64,000 nucleotides of DNA from an uncultured Agathobacter sp. (GTDB lineage Bacteria > Bacillota > Clostridia > Lachnospirales > Lachnospiraceae). How positions within the stretch are numbered: position 1 is the first letter of the stretch; each line of letters begins with the position of its first letter. The notes beneath the pieces were generated by a model that was not told where the DNA came from, made no database searches, and saw only the letters and a program-made list of their open reading frames with translations. The translations under genes and the position numbers were made by a program. The DNA lies in contig CAJUND010000010.1 in NCBI GenBank assembly GCA_910587655.1, forward strand, positions 69,758 through 133,757, given 5' to 3'. Shown one piece after another: positions 50,785 to 60,487 of this stretch.

Positions 50785-53700
50785 TTATTTAACTGTTACT
50801 TTCAGCTTAATGGTCTTTGTCTTTCCATTCTTTAATGTGACTTTTACCGTAATAACTGCAGTCCCGGCTTTCTTAGCCTTAATCTTTCCTTTACTGGTTA
50901 CTGTTGCCACTGATTTTTTACTGGATGAATACGTAATTTTAGATACATTACGCATATCCAGTTTGCTGCCCAGCTGAACTTTTGCAGTCTTTCCTTTCTT
51001 TACTGTTACAGAAGATTTCTTAAGCTTAACTGTCTTAAGAATTTCCTTCTCGATTTTGGCAGCCTGCTTTTCTGTTACCAGTTCATAATTCGTTCCTGAC
51101 GGAAGCGCAAGTGTAACGCTTCCATCTGCGCTTACTTTATAAGTCTTTGCATTAACCAGTACATACTTACCGGTCTTTTTGTCTTTTGCCAGCACTTTCA
51201 GCTTTGTACCGGCTGTAAGACCGTCAGCTGCTGCACTAACCGTATAACTGCCTTTATCCGTCTGAACCTTCACAGAAACATTAACTTCTTTCGTACCGGC
51301 GGCTTCGGTTACCTGCGAAACCACATTCCCGGAAATGGTTCCGGTTATGTTTTTCTTTCCCTGTTTCCCGGCTATTGCCACTTCCGCCGCGGCACTGGTA
51401 ATTTTATCATCGGCATCCTTTACGACAGTTACCGTTATAGCTCCTGCAGCATCGGCAATCACGCTGATTTTTCTGCTCTCCGTAATTTTACCCGATGCAT
51501 CCTTTTCCGTTATCATCGTATTGCTTACTTCATTTCCTGCCTCGTTTGACGTATTCCATGTCCTTGTTTCCGTAACGCTCCCGTCCGGATGAACAGTTAC
51601 CTGAACATCGGAATCTGTGCTGTCAGAAGAACCGCCGGACGACTGTGGTCTGTCGGAAACATTCACCTGGAATTCCTGACTGTAGTCCCCATAGGTAACG
51701 GTAATCGTATACGTTCCAGTCTTCGTCTTGTCATATCCGGAAGCGTCCACCGTATAACCAGTTGAAATCGGAACCTTTACTGTGCTGTCATATATGCCTG
51801 TCACAGAGATTCCATCCAGATTCAGCTCTTCCCCTACGTAGTAGGATGTTTTTGCCGGTCCCTGGAAAGAAACACCAGTCAGCGTTTTCCCCTTTGCAAG
51901 GATTACCGTGCCGCCATCGGAGGCTGCAGGAATCGTAACGGTCACGGAACCGCCGGATACCTCCGCATCCTCACCGCTGTATACATTGGTCAGCCCGGTT
52001 TCTGATACGCTGAATGTTACCTGCTTTTCCGTATCAGTTGTATTCAGTCCTACATATACGTTTTCACTTCCGGCAGTTCTCTTAAATACCAGATAACCAT
52101 CGCCATCCGAACCTGTCACCTTAGTCCTTGTTCCTGTCGCAAATATACTGGAATACATCGCCCTTGCCGCCAGAAGCTTCTGATAATGATTCAGCATTGC
52201 TGTCTGGTCATCCGTCAGGTTATCGAACTGCATGTCGTAACGGTTGTTATTCTGGTTACCAAAATCATTTGGTCCGGTCAGATTAATTTCTTCCCCGTAA
52301 TAAACAATCGGTATTCCCTTTGCAGTAATCTGAAGCGCTGCAGCAACCTTCATCTTGGATGTATCATTTCCAATACTATACAGGAAACCATCCTCGTCAT
52401 GACTGCCCAGGAACTGTCCCATGGTAAAGCTGTTGGATAATCTGGTATTCCTGCTCTCCAGCGTGCTTTCCACAGAATCAATATTTCCATTAACGAAACT
52501 TCTTGCTGTGCCTTTAAAATCAAAATCCAGCAGTGCATCCATCTGTCCGTTGCCAAGGTAATCCCCTGTATTGGATACCCCGGCTCCAAAATATTCGCCA
52601 ATCATCTTAAATGCAGGATTCACACTGGCAAGTGATGTCTTTAAGTCCTGCCATGTTTCATGCTCAACATGTTTTACGGTGTCCACACGGAAATATGCAA
52701 TGCGGTTTCCTGACGGTGTTGTATGGTTCGCCCATGCGGTCTGCCATGCAATCAGCTTTGCACGTACTGCCGCTTCCTCTGTCTTGAAGTCCGGCAGTCC
52801 TCCCTGCCACTGGAGAATAAAATCACTCTCAACAGCTTCCTCTTCCGGACGAATCATTCCTGCAAAACTGGAAGAATTCTCCATGCCGTATCCCGCATGG
52901 TTTACAACGATATCAACCATAATCTTAATGCCACGTTTCTCGGCCTCATCAATCAGATTATCCAAATCCGCAGTATTCCCCAGATGCTCGTCAGTCTTTG
53001 TAAAATCCTTTGCCCAGTATCCATGATAGCCCTGCTGGTTCAGTTCAACATTTACAACGTTATCAATATTATCCACAATCGGAGTAATCCAGATTGTGTT
53101 AATCCCAAGATTCTGCAGATAGCCAAGCTTGCTTGTAAGCCCCTTGAAATCGCCGCCGTGGTAACTCTCTATCTTTGCCTTGTTCACATTGTAATTGTTG
53201 GATGCATCCCCGTCCACAAAACGGTCCGTGAGCAGGAAGTATATTCTTGATTCGTCCCATGACGGTTCCGAATCGGTCTTTTCCGCCACCTTGACATCAA
53301 CATTGATTTCTGTCTTATTTCCATAAAGATCCTTAATGGTAAACGGAACCTGATATGTTCCTGCCGCCACACTGCGGTCTATATAAAGAACTCCCTCCTT
53401 GGAAACCGGCTGGAATTCTACAGTCTGCCCTGAATATCCAAGATTCGTAAGGTCTGCTGTTATGGCAGCTACCTCTACATCTTTTCCGGTATCCTGATCT
53501 TTAATGGTAAATGAGACAACCGGGTTCTGATTATAATTTACTGTTTCCGGACTTACTTTTGCAGTAATATCCAGTACAGGTTTTTTATATTCAATCTTAC
53601 CTCCCCAGTACTGGTCTTCTGTCTTTGTACCGTCAACCATGAAATAAAACCGATAGGTTCCATCAGAAACATCTGTCCATTTATAAGAAAACAGCTCATC

Positions 53701-55651
53701 CTTTGCAGAATATGTCATATTCTCTGTCTTTATCGTCGTGCCTGCATTGTCCTGAATGACTACCTGAACCGTTTTACCTGAAAGTTCATCCATTGTGTTG
53801 TTGTAGAATCTGTTGTCATCACGCCATGCAAATACAATGCCGCCATCATAATATGTCTTTCCGGAAGGAAGAAGATACGGAACTTCAATACCTTCACCGC
53901 CCTTGACTTTGGTATAACGGTCATCTGCATATGCTGTTAAGGAACGGTCTGTAAATTCCCTGTCATCTGACTCACTTGCTTCCCATTTACCAGGAAGACG
54001 CACGATATAACCAAAATCCTTCGTTGTGTCATCCAGTGTAATATAGGCGATATTTTTACCATTTACCTCATGGAATTTCACCCCGGTATTTCCTGCCGGT
54101 GAATTAGACCATGTATAAATGTCAGACTGTCCTTCGTACTTCGAGCCGCTCTTGTATTCATACTCATACAGGAATGCTTTTCTGGTATAATACACCGTCT
54201 GTTCCGCCTGCTGGGACTTTCCTTTCATATCTGTGTAATCTGCCACCACAGTATAATAACCGTTTACAGCCGCATCTGTCGTTGTAATTACTGCCTTCGT
54301 TGGATCACTGTCATTCTTTGCAATGCTGAGTCCTGCAGGATGATCCTTTACGGACCATTGAATGCTGCTTTTCTTGACCGAATCTGTTACATTTGCATTT
54401 ACATCAAAGTTTCCTGTACCTGCCAGATTCTCGCAGTCAATCAAAAAGCCCTCTACCACCAGTAAAGAATTACCGCCTTCCTGCTTAGTGTTTGCCGGAT
54501 CCGTAACCCATGTAGTTCCATATTTAAACTTGTACTGATATTTCCCAGGCTTTACATCCGGAATCGTAATGGAGTATATGCCATCACCATCAGCATCTGT
54601 CATTTCCTTTCCATTATCCCAGTCTGTCAGCGTACCCATCAGGCACAGCTTATTTCCATCCAGTTTGGCTGCGCTGATTTCATAATTAAATGTAACGGAA
54701 CCGTCATCATTGATGACCGGACTCTTTACAGCAGAGAAATCTGCCGGATTGACAGGGGCTGATACTGCCGCACCGCTTGTCCAGCCGGACGGTTTGCTGG
54801 ATGATACATTTAAGTCTGTCCCGGAACCGTAGGTAATCCAGACTTCCATTGTTTCTGCTGTGACAGGAATACTGAAATTACCGGTCTGGTTGTCACCTCC
54901 CCAGCTTCCATTGTTAAACAGTCCGTTTACCGTATTCCCATCCTGTTTGACTACTTTATAGCTGTACCAGCCGGCATTTTTTCCGTTTTCGTTTATAATG
55001 CCGCCCATATCATTACTGCAGTACTCCAAACCGGAGATTGCACTCCAGCTGCCGCCGGAACCAAATTTACTGTATACCTTGTTCCAGTTCTTTGAGTTCT
55101 GAAAATGTATCGTTAAATCTGTACTCGTCACTGCCGGTGCCAGCGGTTTGATTTCGGTCGTCAATGCTTCATCCTCATACCATTTACGGTTCGCCGAATC
55201 AAAATAAGCCGCTGTGAGACCCTGCGCCAGAATTGCATCATTCCATATATTCTCATACACTTCCGGCGCTTCGTTTTCATTACCTGATGTTACATATTTT
55301 ACAAACTGGATTCCTCCTACTGTTCCCGTAATACTAACATCAACATAACCCCATCCACTGTTACCTGCCAAAAGACTTGGCTGCATATTATTAGCACCCC
55401 ATGTGCCATTTACAGCCTTTTTTTCACCACTTGATACTACCGAAATGTCAGAGGCCTGCCAGCAATTAAATCCCCAGTCTCCTGCCTGGGTTCCTGACGG
55501 GAGTTCAAAATACAGCCTTACGGATGCACTCTTGTTTGCCGCATAGGTTTCCACCCCCCCCTCCCCAGTTTCCGGGCACTGCAAGCGTTGTAATCGCCAG
55601 TGCGAGAGCCATAATCAGGCTCAAAAGCTTTTTGCCTATTCCTTTTCCCAT
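50785..55651 (-). CDS. Large secreted starch-binding GH13 enzyme, signal peptide split off by a G8 frameshift
   Basis: Restoring one base gives a protein of about 1621 residues. ATG 55651 (AAGGGG upstream) starts a signal peptide (MGKGIGKKLLSLIMALALAI) that runs into PGNWGGG. The frame then breaks at G8 (55554-55561), where G7 would continue into VETYAANKSASVRLYFELPS. Then follow: a CBM26-like domain (LTIHFQNSKNWNKVYSKFG), a CBM48/AMPK-like domain (LMGTLTDWDNGKEMT), other beta domains, and a GH13 barrel with FRVDTVKHVEHETW, MIGEYFGAG and GSHDEDGF catalytic regions. A Big_3-like domain, a threonine/valine-rich region and a Big_2-like basic C-terminus follow. It is probably an amylopullulanase- or cyclomaltodextrinase-like enzyme acting on starch at the cell wall. 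Confidence 0.88.
55554..55561 (-). repeat. G8 homopolymer after the signal peptide of the large GH13 gene
   Basis: Eight C on the plus strand, followed by T and CCCC. It encodes the Gly run after the signal peptide (about residues 30-33) and is one base too long for a continuous frame. Confidence 0.9.
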
Positions 55652-55718
55652 GTAAATTACCCCTTTCTTCTTTGGTCTTTCTGACCAGTCCACTTCTTAC
55701 TTTGCAACTTCTATTTAT

Positions 55719-55747
55719 AATATAAGAACAAATTCGGGATTTTTCAA
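55719..55747 (-). promoter_or_regulatory. Sigma-A promoter of the large GH13 gene
   Basis: On the minus strand, TTGAAA, a 17-bp spacer and TATATT lie 68 bp upstream of the start at 55651. Confidence 0.65.
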
Positions 55748-55838
55748 CAGTATTTTTCGATTTTTTCCTTTTTCATCCTTTTTACTAAATTTTACGAGAT
55801 TTTTTATTCAATATTACAACAGCCCTGGAACGGCAGGA

Positions 55839-55867
55839 TTGCGAAAAAACTGAAAAGCATGTATAAT
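55839..55867 (+). promoter_or_regulatory. Sigma-A promoter of azlCD
   Basis: TTGCGA, a 17-bp spacer and a perfect TATAAT lie 44 bp before azlC, divergent from the GH13 promoter. Confidence 0.7.
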
Positions 55868-55910
55868 ATGGAACAGACTGCAGAAGCAGCACTTGACAAG
55901 GAGCATTTTT

Positions 55911-56600
55911 ATGAAACATTTCAAAAGAGGAGTAAAAGCCGGAATCCCCATAGGACTTGGTTATCTGTCCGTTTCTTTTACTTTCGGGATTATGGCAGTT
56001 TCATACGGACTGTACTGGTGGCAGGCGGTGTTAATCTCCATGCTGACCGTTACCTCGGCAGGGCAGCTTGCCGGAATCGGAACGATGATTCACCCGGGAC
56101 AGTATTTTCAGATGCTGGTTTCGCAAATTACCATTAATATCCGCTATTCTTTTATGTCAGTTTCCCTGTCACAGAAAACAGATACAAAGTTTCGCGGAAT
56201 CTGGCGGTGGATTTTTGGGTTTATGATGACTGATGAAATTTTTGCAGTGGCGTCTGCAGAGGATGTGGTATGCCGCAGCTTTTTTGCGGGACTGTGCGTG
56301 CTTCCGTATCTGGGATGGACGGGCGGAACCCTGATTGGCGCACTGCTTGGAAGCGTCCTGCCGGACAGGCTGATGAGCGCGCTGGGCATTGCCATATACG
56401 GCATGTTTATCGCAATTGTCGTGCCGGAAATGAAACACTCGCATCCGGTCGTCTGCACCGTGCTCTGTGCGGTTCTGATGCGGTGTGCGTTTGATTATAT
56501 TCCGTTTCTGGAAAATGTTTCGGACGGGATTGCAATTACCGTCTGCGCAGTGGTTTCTGCCGCAGCCGCCGCAGCCCTGTTTCCGGTGGAAGAATCATAA
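55911..56600 (+). CDS. azlC: AzlC-family branched-chain amino acid exporter subunit
   Basis: A 229-residue membrane protein with the AzlC start (GVKAGIPIGLGYLSVSFTFG) and QLAGIGTMI segment, and about five to six membrane helices. With AzlD it exports branched-chain amino acids (and 4-azaleucine in Bacillus). ATG 55911 has AAGGAG 7 nt upstream; a TTG at 55893 is in frame but unsupported. Confidence 0.92.
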   Translation: MKHFKRGVKAGIPIGLGYLSVSFTFGIMAVSYGLYWWQAVLISMLTVTSAGQLAGIGTMIHPGQYFQMLVSQITINIRYSFMSVSLSQKTDTKFRGIWRWIFGFMMTDEIFAVASAEDVVCRSFFAGLCVLPYLGWTGGTLIGALLGSVLPDRLMSALGIAIYGMFIAIVVPEMKHSHPVVCTVLCAVLMRCAFDYIPFLENVSDGIAITVCAVVSAAAAAALFPVEES

Positions 56601-56633
56601 GGATTTACGATTATATTTGGAGGGAAATATATT

Positions 56634-56942
56634 ATGAATGGAATTTCATTCTGGATTTACCTGCTTATTCTGGCTGGTTCCACTTATCTGATTCGGGCTG
56701 TGCCGTTTGCCGCTGTCAGAAAAAAAATACAGAACCGCTTTATCCAGTCGTTTCTGTATTATATTCCGTATGCGGTGCTGGCTGCCATGACGATTCCCGC
56801 CATCTTTTATGCCACATCACACCCGCTGTCAGCTTTTCTGGGACTGGCTGCTGCGGCGGTTCTTGCACTGTGCAGGCAGAGCCTGACGGTTGTGGCTGCG
56901 GCGGCGTGTGCAGCCGTATTTCTGGCGGAACTGTTTCTGTGA
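56634..56942 (+). CDS. azlD: AzlD-family exporter subunit
   Basis: A 102-residue small membrane protein with AzlD features (LAGSTYLIRAVPFAAVRKKI; FLYYIPYAVLAAMTIPAIFY), three to four helices. TTGGAGGGAAATATATT gives a good ribosome site, 33 bp after azlC. It forms the two-part exporter with AzlC. Confidence 0.92.
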   Translation: MNGISFWIYLLILAGSTYLIRAVPFAAVRKKIQNRFIQSFLYYIPYAVLAAMTIPAIFYATSHPLSAFLGLAAAAVLALCRQSLTVVAAAACAAVFLAELFL

Positions 56943-56953
56943 TTTGCGTAGGC

Positions 56954-56973
56954 AATGCTCCTTACGGAGCATT
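56954..56973. terminator. Hairpin between the convergent azlD and psd genes
   Basis: AATGCTCC / GGAGCATT with loop TTAC, just after azlD and overlapping the last codons of psd. There is no clear T run, so termination is weakly supported. Confidence 0.4.
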
Positions 56974-57813
56974 ACAATGCCCAATTTTCTCCCCCATATG
57001 CACCGGGATTTCCTCGCCGCGGGCGGTTGCTTCATATGCATAGGACGGGATTTTCACCCGGTTTTTCTGCAGCAGCACTACAATCGTGGAACCGCCGTAA
57101 AGAAACATCCCTTTTTCCTCGCCCCTCTCATACTGCCACGAGCCATGGTGGTTTTTGATCCTGCCTACCAGCATTGCCCCGACCTCGATCTGCGCCACGG
57201 TTCCGAAATGGTCGGTGTCAAGAATCGTATATTCCCTGCAGTTTTCCGTGAAAACCGGAGTCTCTTCCAGCGCTATGGGACGCACGGTGTGAAGTTTTCC
57301 CTCCACGAAATGGTTTGCCCCCTTTGTCCCGCTGTCCAGGTAACAGTAGCGGTGGTAATGGTTCACACAGAGACGGAACACCAGACAGACGCCGTCTGTA
57401 AACTCTTCTGCAACAGCCGCATGGCCTAACAGCTCCGAAACGGTATAACGGCTCTGTTTCACCGGAATCACGCTGTTCTTTTTTATGGGATAAACGGACA
57501 AAAGACCGTCGCACGGGGCAATCAGGGCGTCCGCATCCATACAGATTCTGCGGTACTCCGGTCTGATTTTCCTCGTAAAACAGTCATTAAAGCAGGTATA
57601 TTCCTCATCCGTATACTGGCTCATCGGAATATGGTTCTTTTTGATAAAATGCGGGATGAATCCCCTGGAAATCCGTAAGTCCAGAACCCCTCCGACAAGT
57701 TTTGATACCGCACGTCCCGTCAGCGGCTTAAGCAGCATGCGTCCGGGTACCGTATGGTATAAAAAGTGGAGCATCCTCCCCTCCTGCGGGGCAGGAACTG
57801 ATTTTCTAGCCAT
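56962..57813 (-). CDS. psd: Phosphatidylserine decarboxylase
   Basis: A 283-residue proenzyme that makes phosphatidylethanolamine from phosphatidylserine. It has APCDGLLSVYPI, the catalytic His region CVNHYHRYCYLDSG and the self-cleavage site MFLYGGSTIVVLL (GGS in place of the usual LGS), where the Ser becomes the pyruvoyl group. Length fits the large form. Last gene of the phospholipid operon, 15 bp after pssA. Confidence 0.92.
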   Translation of the reverse strand: MARKSVPAPQEGRMLHFLYHTVPGRMLLKPLTGRAVSKLVGGVLDLRISRGFIPHFIKKNHIPMSQYTDEEYTCFNDCFTRKIRPEYRRICMDADALIAPCDGLLSVYPIKKNSVIPVKQSRYTVSELLGHAAVAEEFTDGVCLVFRLCVNHYHRYCYLDSGTKGANHFVEGKLHTVRPIALEETPVFTENCREYTILDTDHFGTVAQIEVGAMLVGRIKNHHGSWQYERGEEKGMFLYGGSTIVVLLQKNRVKIPSYAYEATARGEEIPVHMGEKIGHCNAP

Positions 57814-57827
57814 TCCATCCTCCTTAT

Positions 57828-58523
57828 TCAGTGAAGTACATTCCGTCCGACAATCAGAAATATAAATTCAATCAGCCCTAAAATTACCATAACCATCATA
57901 CCGCGTGTTCCAGGCTTTGGCACTTTTATTTTTGCCAGAAACAGGACTGTCATTACTAACATGACCGCAAAATACAGCAGTGTCAGATCCGCCGGAATCA
58001 GATACTGTAACAGCAGTACCGTCGGAAATGCCAGCGCCGCCGTAGTCACAGGAAGACCGACAAAGCTTTTGCGCACGCCGGCTTCGGTGTTCTGCCGCTC
58101 CTCTTCGATGACATTAAAATATGCAAGCCTTATCAGGGCTGCCAGAATATAAAGCATTAAAATCGCAAACAGGATTACCACAAACGGAAAAGAAAATTCA
58201 TCCCCCTTTTTCAGCCGGGGAACCTCCGTAATCGTCGGGCACACGCGAATCATAGCATCACCGATACATGCCGGAAGCACGCCGAATGCAACCAGATCCG
58301 AAAGGGAGTCTATCTGGATTCCAAATTTCTGTTCCTGTGCCTCCCTGTCTTTTTTCATGCGGGCAACCTTTCCGTCAAACGCATCGCACAAACCGCAGAA
58401 CAGCAGGAAGAACACGCCCAGATACGGATGCCCGTTTCCCTGCAGGGCAACAATAATTCCCACCCCCGCGGAAATTGCAGACAGATACGTAAGTATTTCA
58501 CTGTAATTAAAATATCCTATCAT
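57828..58523 (-). CDS. pssA: CDP-diacylglycerol-serine O-phosphatidyltransferase
   Basis: A 231-residue integral membrane CDP-alcohol phosphotransferase. The signature DG..AR...G...D...D is present as FDGKVARMKKD then GIQIDSLSDLVAFG. It has about seven hydrophobic segments. It makes phosphatidylserine, the substrate of the next gene's product. Confidence 0.93.
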   Translation of the reverse strand: MIGYFNYSEILTYLSAISAGVGIIVALQGNGHPYLGVFFLLFCGLCDAFDGKVARMKKDREAQEQKFGIQIDSLSDLVAFGVLPACIGDAMIRVCPTITEVPRLKKGDEFSFPFVVILFAILMLYILAALIRLAYFNVIEEERQNTEAGVRKSFVGLPVTTAALAFPTVLLLQYLIPADLTLLYFAVMLVMTVLFLAKIKVPKPGTRGMMVMVILGLIEFIFLIVGRNVLH

Positions 58524-58533
58524 TGATTGCGGT

Positions 58534-59568
58534 TTATCCTTTCTTTGATGTAATATTCCGGAGCAGCCAGGCGGTAACCACTGTAACTCCGCTTATGATA
58601 ATGCAGCTGTAAAAGGAAAGGCTTCTGCTCAGCAGTTCCAGGTTTGTTGCATAGTGTGCGCTCATCATATTTGAAAAACCATCCAGAAGCAGGTAGTCCG
58701 CCACTCCCATCGCACCCGGAACCGGTATACAGTTTGAACCAATCGCCACAAAGCTCTGTGTCACCCAGATATCCAGCGCCCTGTCCGCAGCCCCTCCTGT
58801 GGCAAGAAACACGCACAGTGTAACGGTAATCTGCGATACACGCTGCAGAAGATTAAAAATAAACGCCTGGAACAGCATTTTCTGGTGTCCTGCAATCATT
58901 CTTGTACATTCCCTGTATTCCTGCATGGTTTTCACCAGGTTTCTTCGTCTTTTGCTGATACGGTGCAGAATATGGATTTTTGCAAGAAAAACCATGACGC
59001 GGTCCGCAAGCCCGAAGATTACCTTCTCTTTCTTTATAAAAAGATAAAACATGATTCCAAGTCCCAGCAGAATTGCATAACCAACGACTATCAGTATCCG
59101 TCCGGGAAGGTGAAATCCCAGGTACATCTTCGGCCTCACAACCAGACAGACAGCTCCCACAACCAGAAATGCCGCCGTATACATAATCAGGTTTACAATC
59201 AGTGAAACCGTCACAACTGCACCCGGAACCCCGTCAGCCATCATAAAATATCCGCTTGCCGGCTGTCCGCCTGTGGCAGACGGCGTAATTGCTGAAAAAT
59301 AAATATCCGCAGAGGAATAGACAAAGCCTTTGCGCCAGCCCCTGGGATAGCCAAATGCCTTTATGATGCTCTGGAGTGCAAGTCCCTCAAACACAATAAA
59401 TCCCATCATACAAAGCAATGCGGCAGCCAGCCATGCGGGATTTGCATTCCTGACACACTCTTTAAAATTTTCAAGGGAAAAATCCTTGCACTGTGCAATC
59501 ACAGCCCAGATACTGAACGCTGCAATTACCAGAAAAAGGACTGCCCAGATTCCTTTTTTTCTGTTCAT
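58534..59568 (-). CDS. Flippase-like membrane protein (LPG_synthase_TM/UPF0104)
   Basis: A 344-residue protein with about eight membrane helices, matching the MprF N-terminal flippase-like family: an N-terminal GLALQSIIKAFGYPRGWRKG, then SPSATGGQPASGYFM-type motif (AITPSATGGQPASG) and PVPGAMGVADYLLL near the C-terminus. It probably moves a lipid or glycolipid across the membrane. Its ATG overlaps the PAP2 stop by 4 bp. Confidence 0.88.
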   Translation of the reverse strand: MNRKKGIWAVLFLVIAAFSIWAVIAQCKDFSLENFKECVRNANPAWLAAALLCMMGFIVFEGLALQSIIKAFGYPRGWRKGFVYSSADIYFSAITPSATGGQPASGYFMMADGVPGAVVTVSLIVNLIMYTAAFLVVGAVCLVVRPKMYLGFHLPGRILIVVGYAILLGLGIMFYLFIKKEKVIFGLADRVMVFLAKIHILHRISKRRRNLVKTMQEYRECTRMIAGHQKMLFQAFIFNLLQRVSQITVTLCVFLATGGAADRALDIWVTQSFVAIGSNCIPVPGAMGVADYLLLDGFSNMMSAHYATNLELLSRSLSFYSCIIISGVTVVTAWLLRNITSKKG

Positions 59569-60215
59569 TGTTTTCTTCTTTTAAAAATTCTCTCCATGTG
59601 AAATTTCCCTGACAGAAAAAATCCAAGCTCTGCCACGAGGACTGCACCAAACATATCAACCACTACATGCTGCTTGACAAGCACTGTGGATGCAAATACA
59701 AGAAGCGTCATAACAAGCATCACCCACCTGTACCAGCCCGGCGCCTTTTTTACTTTCAGCGCCCCCCGGAAACATACATAGCTTTCCAGGCAGTGAATGG
59801 ACGGAAACAGGTTGTCCGGCGCGTCCAGCTCATAAATCAGCTTCGTCAGCGAATCAAAAACGCCTGTGCCGGTAATTTCCGGACGTACAAGCGTGGTCGG
59901 ATACACCACAAAACAGAACATGCACATCAGCTTGGCAAGCATTTCGCCGGTATACATATGGTAACACAGCTTTCGGCTTTCCCGTCCAATCATAATATAC
60001 CCTGCAATCCACTGCACATATGCAAGGATATAAATGCTGATCATTGCCGGAACAAACGGCAGCATATGGTCAACCGGCAGGGATATATCATAATGCGTCA
60101 GTCCCTGCGTAAATATCCGTGTTCCGAAATATGCGGCCATATTGACCGCCAGCAGTGTCAGCGCCGGAATCCATGCATAGCGCGGTAATATTTTTTCAAA
60201 TTTTAGAAATTTCAT
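59565..60215 (-). CDS. PAP2-family lipid phosphatase-like protein
   Basis: A 216-residue membrane protein with PAP2 motifs 2 and 3: FPSIHCLES (P-S-x-H) and STVLVKQHVVVDMFGAV (S-x3-K/R-x-H-x3-D). Motif 1 (K-x6-RP) is only loosely present. About six membrane helices. It resembles the inositol-phosphorylceramide-synthase-like PAP2 group. As first gene of the operon it may dephosphorylate a lipid intermediate or transfer a head group. Which lipid is unknown. Confidence 0.85.
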   Translation of the reverse strand: MKFLKFEKILPRYAWIPALTLLAVNMAAYFGTRIFTQGLTHYDISLPVDHMLPFVPAMISIYILAYVQWIAGYIMIGRESRKLCYHMYTGEMLAKLMCMFCFVVYPTTLVRPEITGTGVFDSLTKLIYELDAPDNLFPSIHCLESYVCFRGALKVKKAPGWYRWVMLVMTLLVFASTVLVKQHVVVDMFGAVLVAELGFFLSGKFHMERIFKRRKQ

Positions 60216-60252
60216 TTTTATTCTCCGGAAGGATTCGTTTACTACATTCTGT

Positions 60253-60281
60253 ACTATACCATATTTTTTGTGTAATGTCTT
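60253..60281 (-). promoter_or_regulatory. Promoter of the phospholipid operon with upstream 12-bp repeats
   Basis: On the minus strand, AAGACA, a 17-bp spacer ending TATGG and TATAGT lie about 38 bp upstream of the PAP2 gene; TGG before the -10 fits an extended -10. Plus-strand CTTAAA/CTTTAA copies start at 60279, 60291 and 60303, exactly 12 bp apart. Confidence 0.55.
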
Positions 60282-60410
60282 AAACTTTTTCTTTAATATT
60301 TCCTTAAAATTTCCTTCTTTTTTTACTATTTTAAGACTATACGGAAGAAAGGTCTATACTATCTTTGGGATTCAGGGTAGTATTTTAGGGTTTTTGCTGC
60401 TGTTTTGCAG

Positions 60411-60450
60411 AAAAAAATCCCCTGACTGTGCTGCAACGGTCAGGGGATTC
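60411..60450 (-). terminator. Rho-independent terminator of the BspA-like surface protein gene
   Basis: AATCCCCTGAC / GTCAGGGGATT stem followed by a T7 run on the minus strand, 38 bp after the stop at 60488. Confidence 0.85.
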
Positions 60451-60487
60451 GGTTCTTTGTCCGGTCGGACTCAGTTTTCCTTATCTT

